Shown: piece after piece, positions 9,009 to 18,020 of the stretch
How positions within the stretch are numbered: the stretch's first letter is position 1
How the letters are laid out: every line of letters starts with the position of its first letter
Origin: JAJPJE01 sp963848375
GTDB lineage: Bacteria; Acidobacteriota; Terriglobia; Terriglobales; Acidobacteriaceae
Reading direction: 5' to 3'
Length of the DNA stretch: 64,000 bases
Assembly: GCA_963848375.1 (NCBI GenBank)
Contig: CAWKDK010000018.1
Coordinates: forward strand, 186,001-250,000
Made by a program: the position numbers and the translations under genes
The notes under the pieces: generated by a model
Database searches by the model: none
Told to the model about the DNA's origin: nothing
Seen by the model: the letters and a program-made list of their open reading frames with translations, nothing else

Positions 9009-9039
9009 CCTCGCCGAAAGAAGGCGAGATGGGGCACCC
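9009..9039. repeat. Short hairpin repeat of the GGGGCACCC type
   Basis: CCTCGCC GAAAGAA GGCGAG ATGGGGCACCC, nearly identical to the copy at 7481. It lies between the SH3b-TPR gene and uppP. Confidence 0.7.
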
Positions 9040-9050
9040 GCAGAATGCAA

Positions 9051-9983
9051 TCACTGAACCGCGTTTCCATACACGGCCATTTTCTGATCCACCATGTATA
9101 TCAGAGTCTGCGCGCGATACGCCCAGTCGCTCTGTGGATTCTTGTCGATGGCGCGCTGCGCAAATTGCTTGGCGTTCGCAGTTGCGGCGTCGATTAATTT
9201 CTGCTCAGCATTGTTGGTTTTGTATAACTCGACCAACGCAGCCTGGCGATACGCCGCGTCGTACATCGCCTCGGAATAGGCAGGCGAGTCGGGATGATCG
9301 CTTGCGTATTTCAGGTAGACCTGGGTTTCTTTCTCCGGACATTCCGGCAATCCCTGCCAGTCTCCGCACAACTTGTTCTGGAGAAGATGGAACGCCGCTA
9401 ATTCGGACCACTTGGTGTGTGCGAATTTCTTCATCACCTGGCGCATCGCATCCTCGGGGATATCCGGCACCATCGTTGGATCGCGGTCTTTCGCAGAAGG
9501 GCGACTGCGGTAGTCCTCCACATCGAGTTGCCAGCGGATATCGGCTGCTCGATAGAGGGCTTCGCCCGCTAACGGCGAGTTGGGGAAATATTCCTGGGTG
9601 CGCGCGTACATGCGCATCGCATCCTGGGCAGCGCCGTTGCGCCCGCCACGACGGCTGGCTTCGTGCTCGCTATCGGAAGCGGCACCAAAGAGGATCTGAT
9701 CGCCATTCGGAGTAGACGCGGTTACTGCGCCTTTGTCGAGAATCCATCCAGTCACGTCGCGCTCAGGACTGATGGAGGCGAGCACATGCAGCCAGTTCGG
9801 AGTTCGATCGAGAATCGCAACCTCGCGCCCGCGCGTGATGTCGGCGATCCTGGTGGAAGTCTCGTCGGGATTGAGATAAATGTGCGCAACGCGGATCATG
9901 ATGCCGTGATCGGCGGCGCTCGCCGAAAGAATGCAGCTCAGTAAAATGAAAGTAGTCCACAGCGGCACACGTAGAGATTTCAA
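9051..9983 (-). CDS. Secreted SH3b-domain protein with TPR-like repeats
   Basis: This protein has ~310 residues. The start is TTG at 9983, because GGAGG lies seven bases upstream and a signal peptide begins at once (PLWTTFILLSCILSASA). Residues ~25-80 form a bacterial SH3 domain (RVAHIYLNPDETSTRIADITRG, then WLHVLA and GWILDKG). The rest holds helical pairs like BamD/YbgF repeats (RTQEYFPNSPLAGEALYRAA; YLKYASDHPDSPAYSEAMYDAA). The layout suggests a periplasmic scaffold in cell-envelope work. Its neighbour uppP is also an envelope gene. The precise role is unknown. Confidence 0.8.
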   Translation of the reverse strand: MKSLRVPLWTTFILLSCILSASAADHGIMIRVAHIYLNPDETSTRIADITRGREVAILDRTPNWLHVLASISPERDVTGWILDKGAVTASTPNGDQILFGAASDSEHEASRRGGRNGAAQDAMRMYARTQEYFPNSPLAGEALYRAADIRWQLDVEDYRSRPSAKDRDPTMVPDIPEDAMRQVMKKFAHTKWSELAAFHLLQNKLCGDWQGLPECPEKETQVYLKYASDHPDSPAYSEAMYDAAYRQAALVELYKTNNAEQKLIDAATANAKQFAQRAIDKNPQSDWAYRAQTLIYMVDQKMAVYGNAVQ

Positions 9984-10063
9984 TGTCTTCCTCCAAACAG
10001 GCTGAGCATTCCAACACAAATGCATACCAGCAGTTTCGAACAGATATTCAGTCTCGACAAGGG

Positions 10064-11024
10064 TTAAGCTGGATCTTCGCGAATGATCTCGGCGAGCAAC
10101 TCCGGCGCAATGTTTCCGCCGCTGATCACGATGACATAGTTCCCGGAAGAGGGCAGTTGATCCGCATGGAAGAGGAATCCGGCAAAAGTTACGGCGCCGC
10201 TGGGTTCGACAACCAGCTTAGCTTCCAACGCAAGCTTGCGAACCGCCGTGCGAATTTCGTCTTCCGAGACAGTGATGATGTTATCGACGTATTGCGAAAT
10301 GTGCTGAAAGTTGATCTCGCCGACCGACTGCGTGCGGAGCCCGTCCGCCAGCGTGCGACTCACCTGTTCAGCTGGGAGTTCCACAACGTGGCCCGCACGA
10401 AGACTCTGCTGCGCATCATTCGCGAGCTCTGGTTCGACGCCGATAACATTGATCTTCGGATTCGAAAGCTTCAGGCCTGCCGCGACGCCGCTGATCAATC
10501 CGCCTCCGCCAACGGGACAGAGAACCGTCTCGACGTCCGGCAGATCTTCGAGAATCTCCAGGGCGATGGTGCCTTGGCCAGCGATGATCTTTTCGTCGTT
10601 GTAGGGAGGAATGATCTGATAGTGGTGTCGCTGCGCGAGTTCTTCGGCTTTGGCTTTGCGTTCGTCACTGGCCGGCCCAACGAAAACGATCTCGGCCCCA
10701 TACGCGCGCGTGGCCGCGACCTTAATCTTCGGAGCATTTTCCGGCATAACGATGACTGCTTTAGCGCCGAGTTCGCGGGCCGCGTATGCAACCCCCTGGG
10801 CATGATTGCCGCTGGAGTAGCTGATCACGCCGTGACTGCGCTGCTCCACAGTCAGGGATGCGATCTTGTTGAACGCGCCACGAATCTTGAATGCGCCGAT
10901 TGGCTGGAAGTTTTCTGGCTTGAGGTAAAGCGTTCGTCCTTCGAAGCGGCTGCGGATATTTCAGAAGCGGCGTGCGTGCGGCTACGCCCTGGATTCGGGA
11001 TTGCGCTGCTTTGATGTCGGCCAG
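10064..11024 (-). CDS. Threonine/serine dehydratase, PLP-dependent (apparent frameshift near 10943)
   Basis: This fold-type II PLP enzyme deaminates or racemises serine or threonine. The N-terminal part (SLADIKAAQSRIQGVAARTPLLKYPQPL) is in one frame and the rest (EGRTLYLKPENFQPIGAFKIRGAFNKI, with the PLP lysine in FKIRG) continues in another. One extra base near 10941-10949 explains it. Other motifs are SSGNHAQGVAYAA, PVGGGGLISGVAAGLK and VVEPSGA. The original frame has no ATG/GTG/TTG after the RNase J stop codon, which is in the same frame; the CTG at 11024 or an upstream error must serve. It follows RNase J closely, so they may share a transcript. Confidence 0.85.
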
Positions 11025-11036
11025 GCTAACGATGGC

Positions 11037-12704
11037 TCAGATCTCCAGAATCACCGGCATGATCAGCGGACGCCGCGAAGTGTTCTTGGCGATGTAGCGC
11101 TTCAGGTCCTGGCGGATCTTTTCCTTGATCAGCCCGTAGTCGGCCTTCTCTTCGGCGCTTGAGAGTTCCAACGTGTTGACTACGACGTTGCGTGCTTCAT
11201 CCATGAATCCATTTTCGCCAATCGCAGCGAAACCGCGAGTCACGATCTCTGGCGGAGTCTCAACGCGGCCAGTCAGCTTGTTGATGGCAATGATGGGCAG
11301 CACGATGCCGTCTTCGCTGATGTGGCGCCGGTCGCGAATAATCAACTCTTCCACCACATCGCCCTGAGAGTTGGAATCGATGCAGCGGCGTCCGACGGCG
11401 ACTTTTCCGGCCTTCCGTGCGCCGAGTTCGTCGAACTCGAGCACGTCGCCGCTTTCGATCATCAGCACCTGTCCGACAGCTCCGTGCATACTCTGCGCCA
11501 GTTCGGCATGACGCTTCAGCTGGCGGTATTCGCCGTGAATCGGAATGAAATAGCGCGGCTTCACCAGGTTAATGACGAGCTTGAGTTCTTCCTGGCTGGC
11601 GTGGCCGCTGACGTGTATCGGAGGATTCGAGCCGTCGTCATAAATGACGTGCGCTTCGCGGCGGAAGAGATGATCGATCATCCTGTAGATGGCTTTTTCA
11701 TTGCCAGGGATGATGCGCGAGGAAAGCACGACCGTATCGCCTGTCTCAATCTTCGCGTGCTTGTGATTATCGACGGCAGCGCGCGAGAGCGCCGACATGG
11801 GCTCGCCCTGCGTGCCGGAGATCATAACGCAGACGCGTTCCGGCGCGTATTTCTTGATGTCACCTGGATGTATGAGAAGTCCGTCGGGGACGTCGATATA
11901 GCCGAGATCCTGCGCGATTTCCGTCGATTCGTTCATCGAGCGGCCTACAAGCGCAACCTTGCGACCATGCTCCATCGCCATTTCGATGGCCAACTTAATG
12001 CGATGAATTGACGACGAGAAACAGGAGATAAACAGGCGGCGTTCGGTACGCGCGAAGACCTCGTCGAACTTGCGGCGCACGGCGCGTTCGCTGGGCGTGT
12101 AGCCAGGGCGCTCAACGTTAGTCGAATCCTGGAACAGCGCGAGTACACCTTCTTTGCCGTACTCGGCGAAGCTGTGGAGGTCGAAGAGGCGATTGTCCGT
12201 CGGAGTCGGGTCGACCTTGAAATCGCCCGTATGAATAATGATGCCGATGGGCGTATGGATCGCCAGTGCAACGCAATCGACCAGAGAGTGCGTAACCTGG
12301 ATCGGGTGAACTGTGAACGGCCCGATCTTGACGCGGTCCCCGGGACGAATCTCGATCAACTTGGCGTCATCGAGCAGCCCGTGCTCTTCGAGTTTGCCCT
12401 CCACATAGGCGAGCGTGAATTCGGTGCCGTAGACCGGAACGTTCAGTTCGGCAAGGATCGAGGGCAGTCCGCCAATGTGATCTTCGTGGCCATGCGTGAG
12501 GACGATGGCACGAACATGATCACGGTTCTCGAGCAGATAGGTGATGTCGGGAACGACGATATCGACGCCCAGGAGTTCGGCTTCGGGGAACATCAGTCCG
12601 GCGTCGATGACGATAATGTCATCGGCCCAGCGGACGGCCATGCAGTTCATCCCGAACTCGCCCAGGCCGCCGAGAGGAACGATATGGAGTTTTCCGGTAG
12701 GCAT
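11037..12704 (-). CDS. rnj: Ribonuclease J
   Basis: This metallo-beta-lactamase/beta-CASP ribonuclease acts in mRNA decay and rRNA processing. Motifs are LGGLGEFGMNC, the metal site LTHGHEDHIGGLP, HTGDFKVD, then the beta-CASP domain with SGTQGEPMSALSR and HVSGHASQEELK, and IPIHGEYRQLKRHAELA. About 555 residues is normal for RNase J. The ATG at 12704 begins at the family's usual N-terminus; upstream codons are not homologous-looking. No clear Shine-Dalgarno is seen. Confidence 0.95.
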   Translation of the reverse strand: MPTGKLHIVPLGGLGEFGMNCMAVRWADDIIVIDAGLMFPEAELLGVDIVVPDITYLLENRDHVRAIVLTHGHEDHIGGLPSILAELNVPVYGTEFTLAYVEGKLEEHGLLDDAKLIEIRPGDRVKIGPFTVHPIQVTHSLVDCVALAIHTPIGIIIHTGDFKVDPTPTDNRLFDLHSFAEYGKEGVLALFQDSTNVERPGYTPSERAVRRKFDEVFARTERRLFISCFSSSIHRIKLAIEMAMEHGRKVALVGRSMNESTEIAQDLGYIDVPDGLLIHPGDIKKYAPERVCVMISGTQGEPMSALSRAAVDNHKHAKIETGDTVVLSSRIIPGNEKAIYRMIDHLFRREAHVIYDDGSNPPIHVSGHASQEELKLVINLVKPRYFIPIHGEYRQLKRHAELAQSMHGAVGQVLMIESGDVLEFDELGARKAGKVAVGRRCIDSNSQGDVVEELIIRDRRHISEDGIVLPIIAINKLTGRVETPPEIVTRGFAAIGENGFMDEARNVVVNTLELSSAEEKADYGLIKEKIRQDLKRYIAKNTSRRPLIMPVILEI

Positions 12705-12792
12705 CAAAACACTTGATGCTAGCACATGCAACTGCCTCCTTGCCCTCAGGCGCAGCATCTAATCAGTAGTTCTGGCGTAAACTGGGAAACCA

Positions 12793-13491
12793 ATGGCTCT
12801 GCTGAATAAAACGTGGCTGCGCGTTAGGGTCGAGAATGCCCTGAAGAAGGGGCTGACGCAGGCATATGAGACCGTGAAAGTCGATCCGCAACATTACTTG
12901 CTGCACCTGCAGGTCGCCCACGGTCTGCCGGTCACGACCTTTCGCGGTATCTACTCCGTTCCGATCGCGCAGATCGACGACATCGCTGCGCAAACCGTGC
13001 GCGCAGGCATGAAGATGGCAATGGTCGAAGGCGCGGGACTAGGGATCGGTGGAATGCTGACCGTGGTCCCAGATCTGAGCTTTCTGGCCGTGATTACGTT
13101 GCGCACGATCCAGAAGTTGAGCCTGCTATATGGATTCGAATACAACACCGACGAAGAGATGGCCGATTTGTGGGTGGCGGCCGCGAGCGCAGCCGGCGTC
13201 GACATCAGTCGCGAACTGATGGAAAAGCAGGTGGTCAGCAAATTTGTGCCGCGGGTGATCCAGGCGATGGCCGCTCAGGCCAGCAAGGAAGCAGTGGAGA
13301 AGTGGGCTGGTCGCGTGATTCCAGTCCTAAGCTCGGTCATCGGGGCGGGATTGAATTATTTCTTCGTGCGCGCGTGGAGTGAGCGTGCGATCAAGCACTT
13401 TCGCGAGAGACACATCGCGGTTCGCGACAAAATGGCCGGTGGCGAGATTCCGTTCGTCGGAGCGCCCCATGAACTTAGTTCCGGAAGCTGA
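12793..13491 (+). CDS. EcsC family protein
   Basis: This 232-residue protein has an EcsC-like pattern: amphipathic and weakly hydrophobic helices (GAGLGIGGMLTVVPDLSFLAVITLRTIQKLSLLYG split across ~80-115), DLWVAAASAAGVD and a glycine-rich membrane-like hairpin near VIPVLSSVIGAGLNYFFVRAW. EcsC proteins are poorly characterised and are linked to membranes or ABC exporters. It is divergent from rnj and followed at 21 bases by a YtfJ-like gene. Confidence 0.75.
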   Translation: MALLNKTWLRVRVENALKKGLTQAYETVKVDPQHYLLHLQVAHGLPVTTFRGIYSVPIAQIDDIAAQTVRAGMKMAMVEGAGLGIGGMLTVVPDLSFLAVITLRTIQKLSLLYGFEYNTDEEMADLWVAAASAAGVDISRELMEKQVVSKFVPRVIQAMAAQASKEAVEKWAGRVIPVLSSVIGAGLNYFFVRAWSERAIKHFRERHIAVRDKMAGGEIPFVGAPHELSSGS

Positions 13492-13512
13492 CCGCTTTCC
13501 GCAGGAGGTCGC

Positions 13513-13875
13513 GTGGAAATCCAAAAATATATCGAGTCGATTCCCTCGAGCCTGGCTAACACCGCTCACGTAAAAACAATTTTCGGCGAACCGGTGGAAG
13601 CGCACGGAAGAACAATTATTCCCGTTGCCCGCGTGCAGTACGGATTTGGCGGAGGTTCGGGCGGCGGCTCGATGGGCGCTCGCGCAGAAAGCGAAAGGCA
13701 GCGACAGGGAGAGGGTGGAGGCGGTGGCGGGGGCGTGTTGTGTCTGCCCCTGGGAGTTATCGAAATTTCTGCGACCGAGACTCGATTCTTGCCGATTCGG
13801 CGCGGCAGCCGCAGGCGACTAGCCGGAGCCGCGTTTGCCGGATTCATGCTGGCCTGGTTGTTCTTCCGCAAGTAA
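13513..13875 (+). CDS. YtfJ/GerW-like small protein
   Basis: In this 120-residue protein, IFGEPVEAHGRTIIPVARVQYGFG followed by a Gly/Ser-rich stretch and GVLCLPLGVIEIS matches the YtfJ (spore germination GerW) domain. A single C-terminal membrane helix follows (GAAFAGFMLAWLFF). The GTG start has AGGAGG seven bases upstream. YtfJ-like proteins occur in non-sporulating phyla, where the function is unknown. Its gene partner is the EcsC-like gene. Confidence 0.82.
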   Translation: MEIQKYIESIPSSLANTAHVKTIFGEPVEAHGRTIIPVARVQYGFGGGSGGGSMGARAESERQRQGEGGGGGGGVLCLPLGVIEISATETRFLPIRRGSRRRLAGAAFAGFMLAWLFFRK

Positions 13876-14985
13876 TCAGAACAGGCCCAACTGAACGGCC
13901 TGTGGTTCGGACGGCGGTTGCGCTTCGACTGGAGTTGTCTCAGGCGTGATCGTCTTCCTCATTCGGGGATCTCGCCCCTCTGCCTCGAGCGCATACCGAT
14001 CATACGTTCTGCGATTGTCGATGTTTCGCGTGAAACCATACTTCTCGCGCAGGCGTGTCATGAGCTGTCCGATGCGCTTTCGATAAGCAGAGGCGACGAA
14101 CGCACTGTTGGCGAAACGCTGTCGATAGTTTTCTAACAATTCCGGAAACTCCTTTTCAAGGAACGGCAGAAATACCGCTGCCGAGCAGGGCTTCAGAAAT
14201 ACCGGGTTGGCGAAAATGTAGCTGGCTCCTGCTTGCTTCGCGGCGCGAACCAGGGCTTCCATATCCGCAGGCTTGTCCGTAATGCCAGGGAGAATCGGAG
14301 CCATGCTTACGCCGGTACGAATGCCGGCGCGGGCGAGTGCGGCGATCGCCTCCAGTCGCAGGTCAGGACGCGGCGCACGCGGCTCGGTAAGACGCGCCAG
14401 TTGCGTGTTCAGCGTAGTGATCGTCAGAGTGACGCTGATCTGATTATGCTCGGCGATGCGGCGCAGGAGCATCGTGTCGCGCAGAACCAGGTTGGATTTG
14501 CTGATGATGCCGATCTCCAGCCCACGATGATTCGCCATTTCGTCCAGAATCGAGCGCGTGACTTCATAGCGCCGTTCGGCGGGTTGATAGGGATCAGTCG
14601 CAGTGCCGATGGCGATCTCTTCGCCCGGCTTTACCTTCTTCAGATCGCGCCGTAATTGCGATTGCACGTGCTGCTTCACATAGATCCGCCGCTCGAAGGA
14701 GAGGGGATCGCGCAACTCCATGAACTCGTGCGTGTACCGCGCATAGCAATATTTGCAGGCGAACTCGCATCCGCGATACGGGTTTACGGTCCAGGTAAAC
14801 GGCATGCGCGGCACATTGCAGCGATTCAGGATGGATCGTGTCTCAATGGTGAAGTACTCGACATCGTGACCTTCGCGGATGGACTCACCGGCAGCCGCGA
14901 GACGCGCTATTCCGACGAGCTGCGGGCCGGGCGCATTTTGACGCTGATCGTCCCGCTCAAGTTGAAGAAGAGGTAGAGATGCCAT
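13876..14985 (-). CDS. Radical SAM protein of the SplB/PA0069 type
   Basis: This 369-residue protein has the cluster-binding site CEFACKYCYARYTHEF (~CX3CX2C) after NPYRGCEF-type residues, and EIAIGTATDPYQPAERRYEVTRS as in the PA0069 family of spore-photoproduct-lyase-like enzymes. GIISKSNLVLRD and SVTLTITTLN continue the TIM barrel. The substrate is unknown; relation to DNA photoproduct repair is an inference from the superfamily. It is convergent with the YtfJ gene and ends immediately next to it. Confidence 0.9.
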   Translation of the reverse strand: MASLPLLQLERDDQRQNAPGPQLVGIARLAAAGESIREGHDVEYFTIETRSILNRCNVPRMPFTWTVNPYRGCEFACKYCYARYTHEFMELRDPLSFERRIYVKQHVQSQLRRDLKKVKPGEEIAIGTATDPYQPAERRYEVTRSILDEMANHRGLEIGIISKSNLVLRDTMLLRRIAEHNQISVTLTITTLNTQLARLTEPRAPRPDLRLEAIAALARAGIRTGVSMAPILPGITDKPADMEALVRAAKQAGASYIFANPVFLKPCSAAVFLPFLEKEFPELLENYRQRFANSAFVASAYRKRIGQLMTRLREKYGFTRNIDNRRTYDRYALEAEGRDPRMRKTITPETTPVEAQPPSEPQAVQLGLF

Positions 14986-15075
14986 CGTATTTCCTATGAT
15001 TTGATGCGAGTCCCCACGAATCGCTGCTACTTACTTTCGCTTTATGTTCGCCTACTATAGATGCGGAAAAGGGGA

Positions 15076-15128
15076 GCGTCAAGGGGCGGAAGGGTTAGGG
15101 GATAGCAGCCGCGAAAGTTGCACCCCCT
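15076..15128. repeat. P2 palindrome, right half with loop
   Basis: The loop sequence GTCAAGGGGCGGAAG (15078-15092), then the arm ending GCAGCCGCGAAAGTTGCACC. It corresponds to loop plus right arm of the full copy at 22499-22584; the left arm is missing. It lies at the left boundary of the accessory region, in the 250-base gap between the radical SAM gene and the Rhs module, which otherwise shows no gene. Confidence 0.85.
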
Positions 15129-15237
15129 CTTTGATCCTTAGGAAAAGAACTTCACAAAAGAAAAATCCTAGTCAGGAGACTGCCCGATGATTGGAGTCAG
15201 CGTGACTATGAGGGATTTCTCCGTTATGGAATAGAAA

Positions 15238-15792
15238 TTAGAATTCGTCAGCACTACACTTGATCCCTCGCTTTACGCCGCCAGCTAGCTCATTGGCTTT
15301 AGCTCTGATACGGTTCGGGTCGGCGCACACAGCGTTTTCATCGAGCCCTTTGAAACTCGCTCTTCTAGAACGGATCAACTTGTGCAGCTCATCACTACAG
15401 TGCGCACGTAGCCGGTCCGGATCGACATTGCGTAGATCTGATTCAATCGCCGGACCAGCGTTTAAGACATAACACTGGAAGTCCTCGGAAACCGAACCGT
15501 CCAACCGGTAGGCAAGTAAGTTCGTCAGGGCGGATCGAGACTCTGGTGTTGGTCGTGCGCCAATCAGAGCAAGTCCCAACTCTGATTTGTCCGGTCCGAC
15601 ACATGCAATTTCATTTCCGAGACATAGGCTCTTTCCCGCCGGACTTTGCGATACTGCCAACGATGCAAGGATCGCCTGGTCCGCCATTCTCAACTCTCGT
15701 TCCTGTCGAGAGTTGGACTGTCCCGCCGCAATGATCACGAGAATCATTGCTAGTATGACAACAGCCGACGCGTACGCTTTGGTTTTGTTCAT
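15238..15792 (-). CDS. Probable periplasmic immunity protein for the Rhs toxin
   Basis: This 184-residue protein has an N-terminal signal anchor (SAVVILAMILVIIAAGQ) and a cysteine-containing soluble part with at least six Cys (LCLGNEIAC, FQCYVL, AHCSDELHKL, NAVCADPN, IKCSADEF), suggesting a disulfide-bonded periplasmic domain. I recognise no family. Its ATG follows the Rhs stop codon with no gap (TAAATG), the usual position of an immunity gene. A periplasmic location suits a toxin that attacks peptidoglycan. The immunity role is inferred from position and topology. Confidence 0.65.
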   Translation of the reverse strand: MNKTKAYASAVVILAMILVIIAAGQSNSRQERELRMADQAILASLAVSQSPAGKSLCLGNEIACVGPDKSELGLALIGARPTPESRSALTNLLAYRLDGSVSEDFQCYVLNAGPAIESDLRNVDPDRLRAHCSDELHKLIRSRRASFKGLDENAVCADPNRIRAKANELAGGVKRGIKCSADEF

Positions 15793-17172
15793 TTAGTCTG
15801 TCACCTTCAGAGTGCTGCCGGGCTCGGCATCGATGAGTGTGTTTAGCTTCTTCATGTCCTTCGGGAATCCAGTAATGCACCCTTTAGAGCAGAACTTTGG
15901 ACCGAGCGAAGGACCAAATGGAGCTGGGCAACTATGGGATCTGATGTCTTTACGGTTTGTTTCAAAAAGCGGCTGTAGCACACGTCCGTCCTCTTTCGAC
16001 GTGTAGTCATCCGTCCAATGCCAGTCACCCTGAGGAATCGGCCCTCTATCCTGGATATTCGTGCATTTGGGATTGTTTTTGCATTTGAGGCCGGGCTGGT
16101 CTTCAACAGGCCCGTTATTGCCTGAAGCCAGGATTATGTCGACGGGAGCATGACCCGGCTTGTCGGGTGTGCAATGCAAGTGCCCGGTACTGATCGAGTA
16201 TGTACATTTCGCTAGACCAGTTGGATCATCATTGTTGATAGGGTTGTTTTCGACATATGAGTAAAAGTTGGGACCATCGGCACCAAACCCTAGGGGGTCC
16301 TCACTCAGGAAGCGGCCTGTGCTGGGATCGTAGTATCTGGCTCGGTAATAATACAGGGCTGTCTCCGAGTCCCACTCTCTAGCGGTATAACGAAAGGGAT
16401 TCGTCAGCGTTCCTGCAGAACTCAGCGACTTGCCATAAGAATCCCTTGTGTAGGCTGCTAGCGCAGACCCTGAGCTATCGGTTACCGATGTGATCGAGCC
16501 CAGCCCATCCGCATGGTAGTAAGCAATCGCGCCGCCTCGTGACATGGCCAGTGGTTCGTCAACACCTGCCCCTTGCGCGTACCTCGCTACGACATTTCCG
16601 GTGCTGTCATATTCGGCGGTGATGCTCGCGCCGTCGTAGGCGAATGCTGTCACCCCAGACCCGCTGCTCTTCTGAACGCGACGCCCAAATGGATCGTATC
16701 GGAAACTGACAGTTCCTCCCGTTCCGGGCAGCACGACTGAAGCCAGCCGGTTCTCGAAATCCCAGGTGTAGCCAGTGGTTGCCGCATTCGCATCGGTCTT
16801 GCTGGTCATGTTGCCGTTATTGTCGTATGCGTAAGTGAACGCCGCATCTGACGTTAGTTCATTCGAGCTGTTGTACTGATTTACCGCTGAAGTAACCGAC
16901 GACAGCCTGTTACCGACTTTGTCGTATGTGTAACTTTCGGTTGTGCTCCCGCCCTGCTGCACTCCCATGAGTTGGTAGATCGCGTCGTAGGAGTAGCCCT
17001 CGGTCACGCCATTCATCATGTTCTGCTTTGACGTTCGATTACCGGCGTTGTCCAGAACATAGGACGAGCCATCAATCGTCGTCGCCCCCGTCTGGTGCAG
17101 CACGCTCAGCAACCGTGACAAAGAATCGTAGCCGTAACTCGTATTCACGCCATGAGTAGTCTGCAAGGGCAA
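15793..17172 (-). CDS. Rhs-repeat tip with C-terminal L,D-transpeptidase-like toxin domain (5' truncated)
   Basis: This 459-residue protein begins inside Rhs/YD repeats (YGYDSLSRLLSV, YDAIYQLMGV, YTYDKVGNRLSS, WDFENRLASV). It then has the RHS core end (ALYYYRARYYDPSTGRFLSEDPLGF) and the DPTGL junction near residue 320. The last ~139 residues are the variable toxin: RGPIPQGDWHW, then RSHSCPAPFGPSLGPKFCSKGC with a histidine and an S-x-G-C cysteine spaced as in L,D-transpeptidase-fold effectors (Tlde1/DUF2778 type). Such effectors modify peptidoglycan cross-links. The N-terminus is cut: the frame starts within a repeat, at the edge of the polB operon. Secretion and activity are untested. Confidence 0.85.
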   Translation of the reverse strand: MPLQTTHGVNTSYGYDSLSRLLSVLHQTGATTIDGSSYVLDNAGNRTSKQNMMNGVTEGYSYDAIYQLMGVQQGGSTTESYTYDKVGNRLSSVTSAVNQYNSSNELTSDAAFTYAYDNNGNMTSKTDANAATTGYTWDFENRLASVVLPGTGGTVSFRYDPFGRRVQKSSGSGVTAFAYDGASITAEYDSTGNVVARYAQGAGVDEPLAMSRGGAIAYYHADGLGSITSVTDSSGSALAAYTRDSYGKSLSSAGTLTNPFRYTAREWDSETALYYYRARYYDPSTGRFLSEDPLGFGADGPNFYSYVENNPINNDDPTGLAKCTYSISTGHLHCTPDKPGHAPVDIILASGNNGPVEDQPGLKCKNNPKCTNIQDRGPIPQGDWHWTDDYTSKEDGRVLQPLFETNRKDIRSHSCPAPFGPSLGPKFCSKGCITGFPKDMKKLNTLIDAEPGSTLKVTD

Positions 17173-17190
17173 TTATATGAAGGAGAACGT

Positions 17191-17397
17191 ATGCACCAAG
17201 ATGAAAGTGTGCTGGCAGTCAGCATCGCCGAAGCCGCCAGACGGCTGGGACTCTCGACTCGGACCGTGGCCACGCTGGTAGCCCGTCGTGAGTTACTCAG
17301 TCGAAAAGTGGGCCGTAGAACCATCATTCCGATCTCGGCACTGAAAGCATTCGTAAGCCGAAATTCGGACACAGCCAACCTAAAGGATGCGAGATGA
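17191..17397 (+). CDS. Excisionase/MerR-like helix-turn-helix protein
   Basis: This 68-residue protein reads VSIAEAARRLGLSTRTVATLVARRELLSRKVGRRTIIPISALKAFV, the standard DNA-binding excisionase (HTH_17) layout with helix-turn-helix, wing and the 'RRTIIPISALKAF' strand-helix. The ATG at 17191 follows AAGGAGAACGT. It is the first of four overlapping genes ending in polB; its stop overlaps the next start (ATGA). It is probably a regulator or recombination-directionality factor of the element. Confidence 0.85.
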   Translation: MHQDESVLAVSIAEAARRLGLSTRTVATLVARRELLSRKVGRRTIIPISALKAFVSRNSDTANLKDAR

Positions 17398-18020
17398 AGA
17401 AGAAACTGAAGCTCAAGAAGAAGTCTTCGACGGGCAAATCGAGGAAGCCGGCAACACCACGGTCCAAACAGAAACAGACCACCAAAGCAGTTCCATCTCG
17501 CAAGCCGAGAAAGTTGAAGATCAGAAAAGGGCCTCGGACATCAGGCGAATTCTTTGCACTGCCTGCAGCGGAACAGGACACGCTCAATCGCGTTGCGCAG
17601 ATAGTTCAAGACGTCAGAAAGAAAGGCATTTCGGTCACCAAAGCCGCGAAGCAATATTTCCTTGAACCGAAGAATGTCATCGAAACTGCCGGCCCTGCGC
17701 TCCACAAAAAGAAGAACGGCAGGTATGTAGCCAAGAAATTTGATCGGCTGCTGCGTGTGCTCAATATCCCGGCAGAGGGTGGAACGCGGGAAGTAGCAGT
17801 TCGTGATTCTCGCACAGCCTCAAAGCTGGGCGAATACGACAATGCTGTGGGCGTATTCCTTCTGACAGGTGATGAATCGATCCTGAAAAAATTCCGCCGC
17901 CTGCGCCTCACTGATGCAGAAGGCAACCGTATCAAACTGCTGACGGACGCGAAAGAGCTGATTCGGCTTGGTTCGGCTGGGGCGATCTCGTTCGAATCTC
18001 TCTATGCGAGGGTAGCCTAA
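17394..18020 (+). CDS. Hypothetical protein of the polB operon, Lys-rich N-terminus
   Basis: This 208-residue protein begins with ~45 very basic residues (Lys/Arg over one third), suggesting nucleic-acid contact. A helical domain follows with QIVQDVRKKGISVTKAAKQYFLEPKNV, which resembles a small HTH segment. Then comes RYVAKKFDRLLRVLNIP and the globular tail (DSRTASKLGEYDNAVGVFLLTGDESILKKF). I recognise no family. It overlaps both neighbours (ATGA upstream, TAATG downstream), so it is co-translated with the HTH gene and the Cys/His protein. Confidence 0.75.
   Translation: MKKKLKLKKKSSTGKSRKPATPRSKQKQTTKAVPSRKPRKLKIRKGPRTSGEFFALPAAEQDTLNRVAQIVQDVRKKGISVTKAAKQYFLEPKNVIETAGPALHKKKNGRYVAKKFDRLLRVLNIPAEGGTREVAVRDSRTASKLGEYDNAVGVFLLTGDESILKKFRRLRLTDAEGNRIKLLTDAKELIRLGSAGAISFESLYARVA

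Noticed and set aside
12174..12716. Plus-strand reading frames inside the RNase J gene
   Set aside because: Antisense shadow; composition rich in Asp/Asn/Gln typical of reversed high-GC coding sequence.
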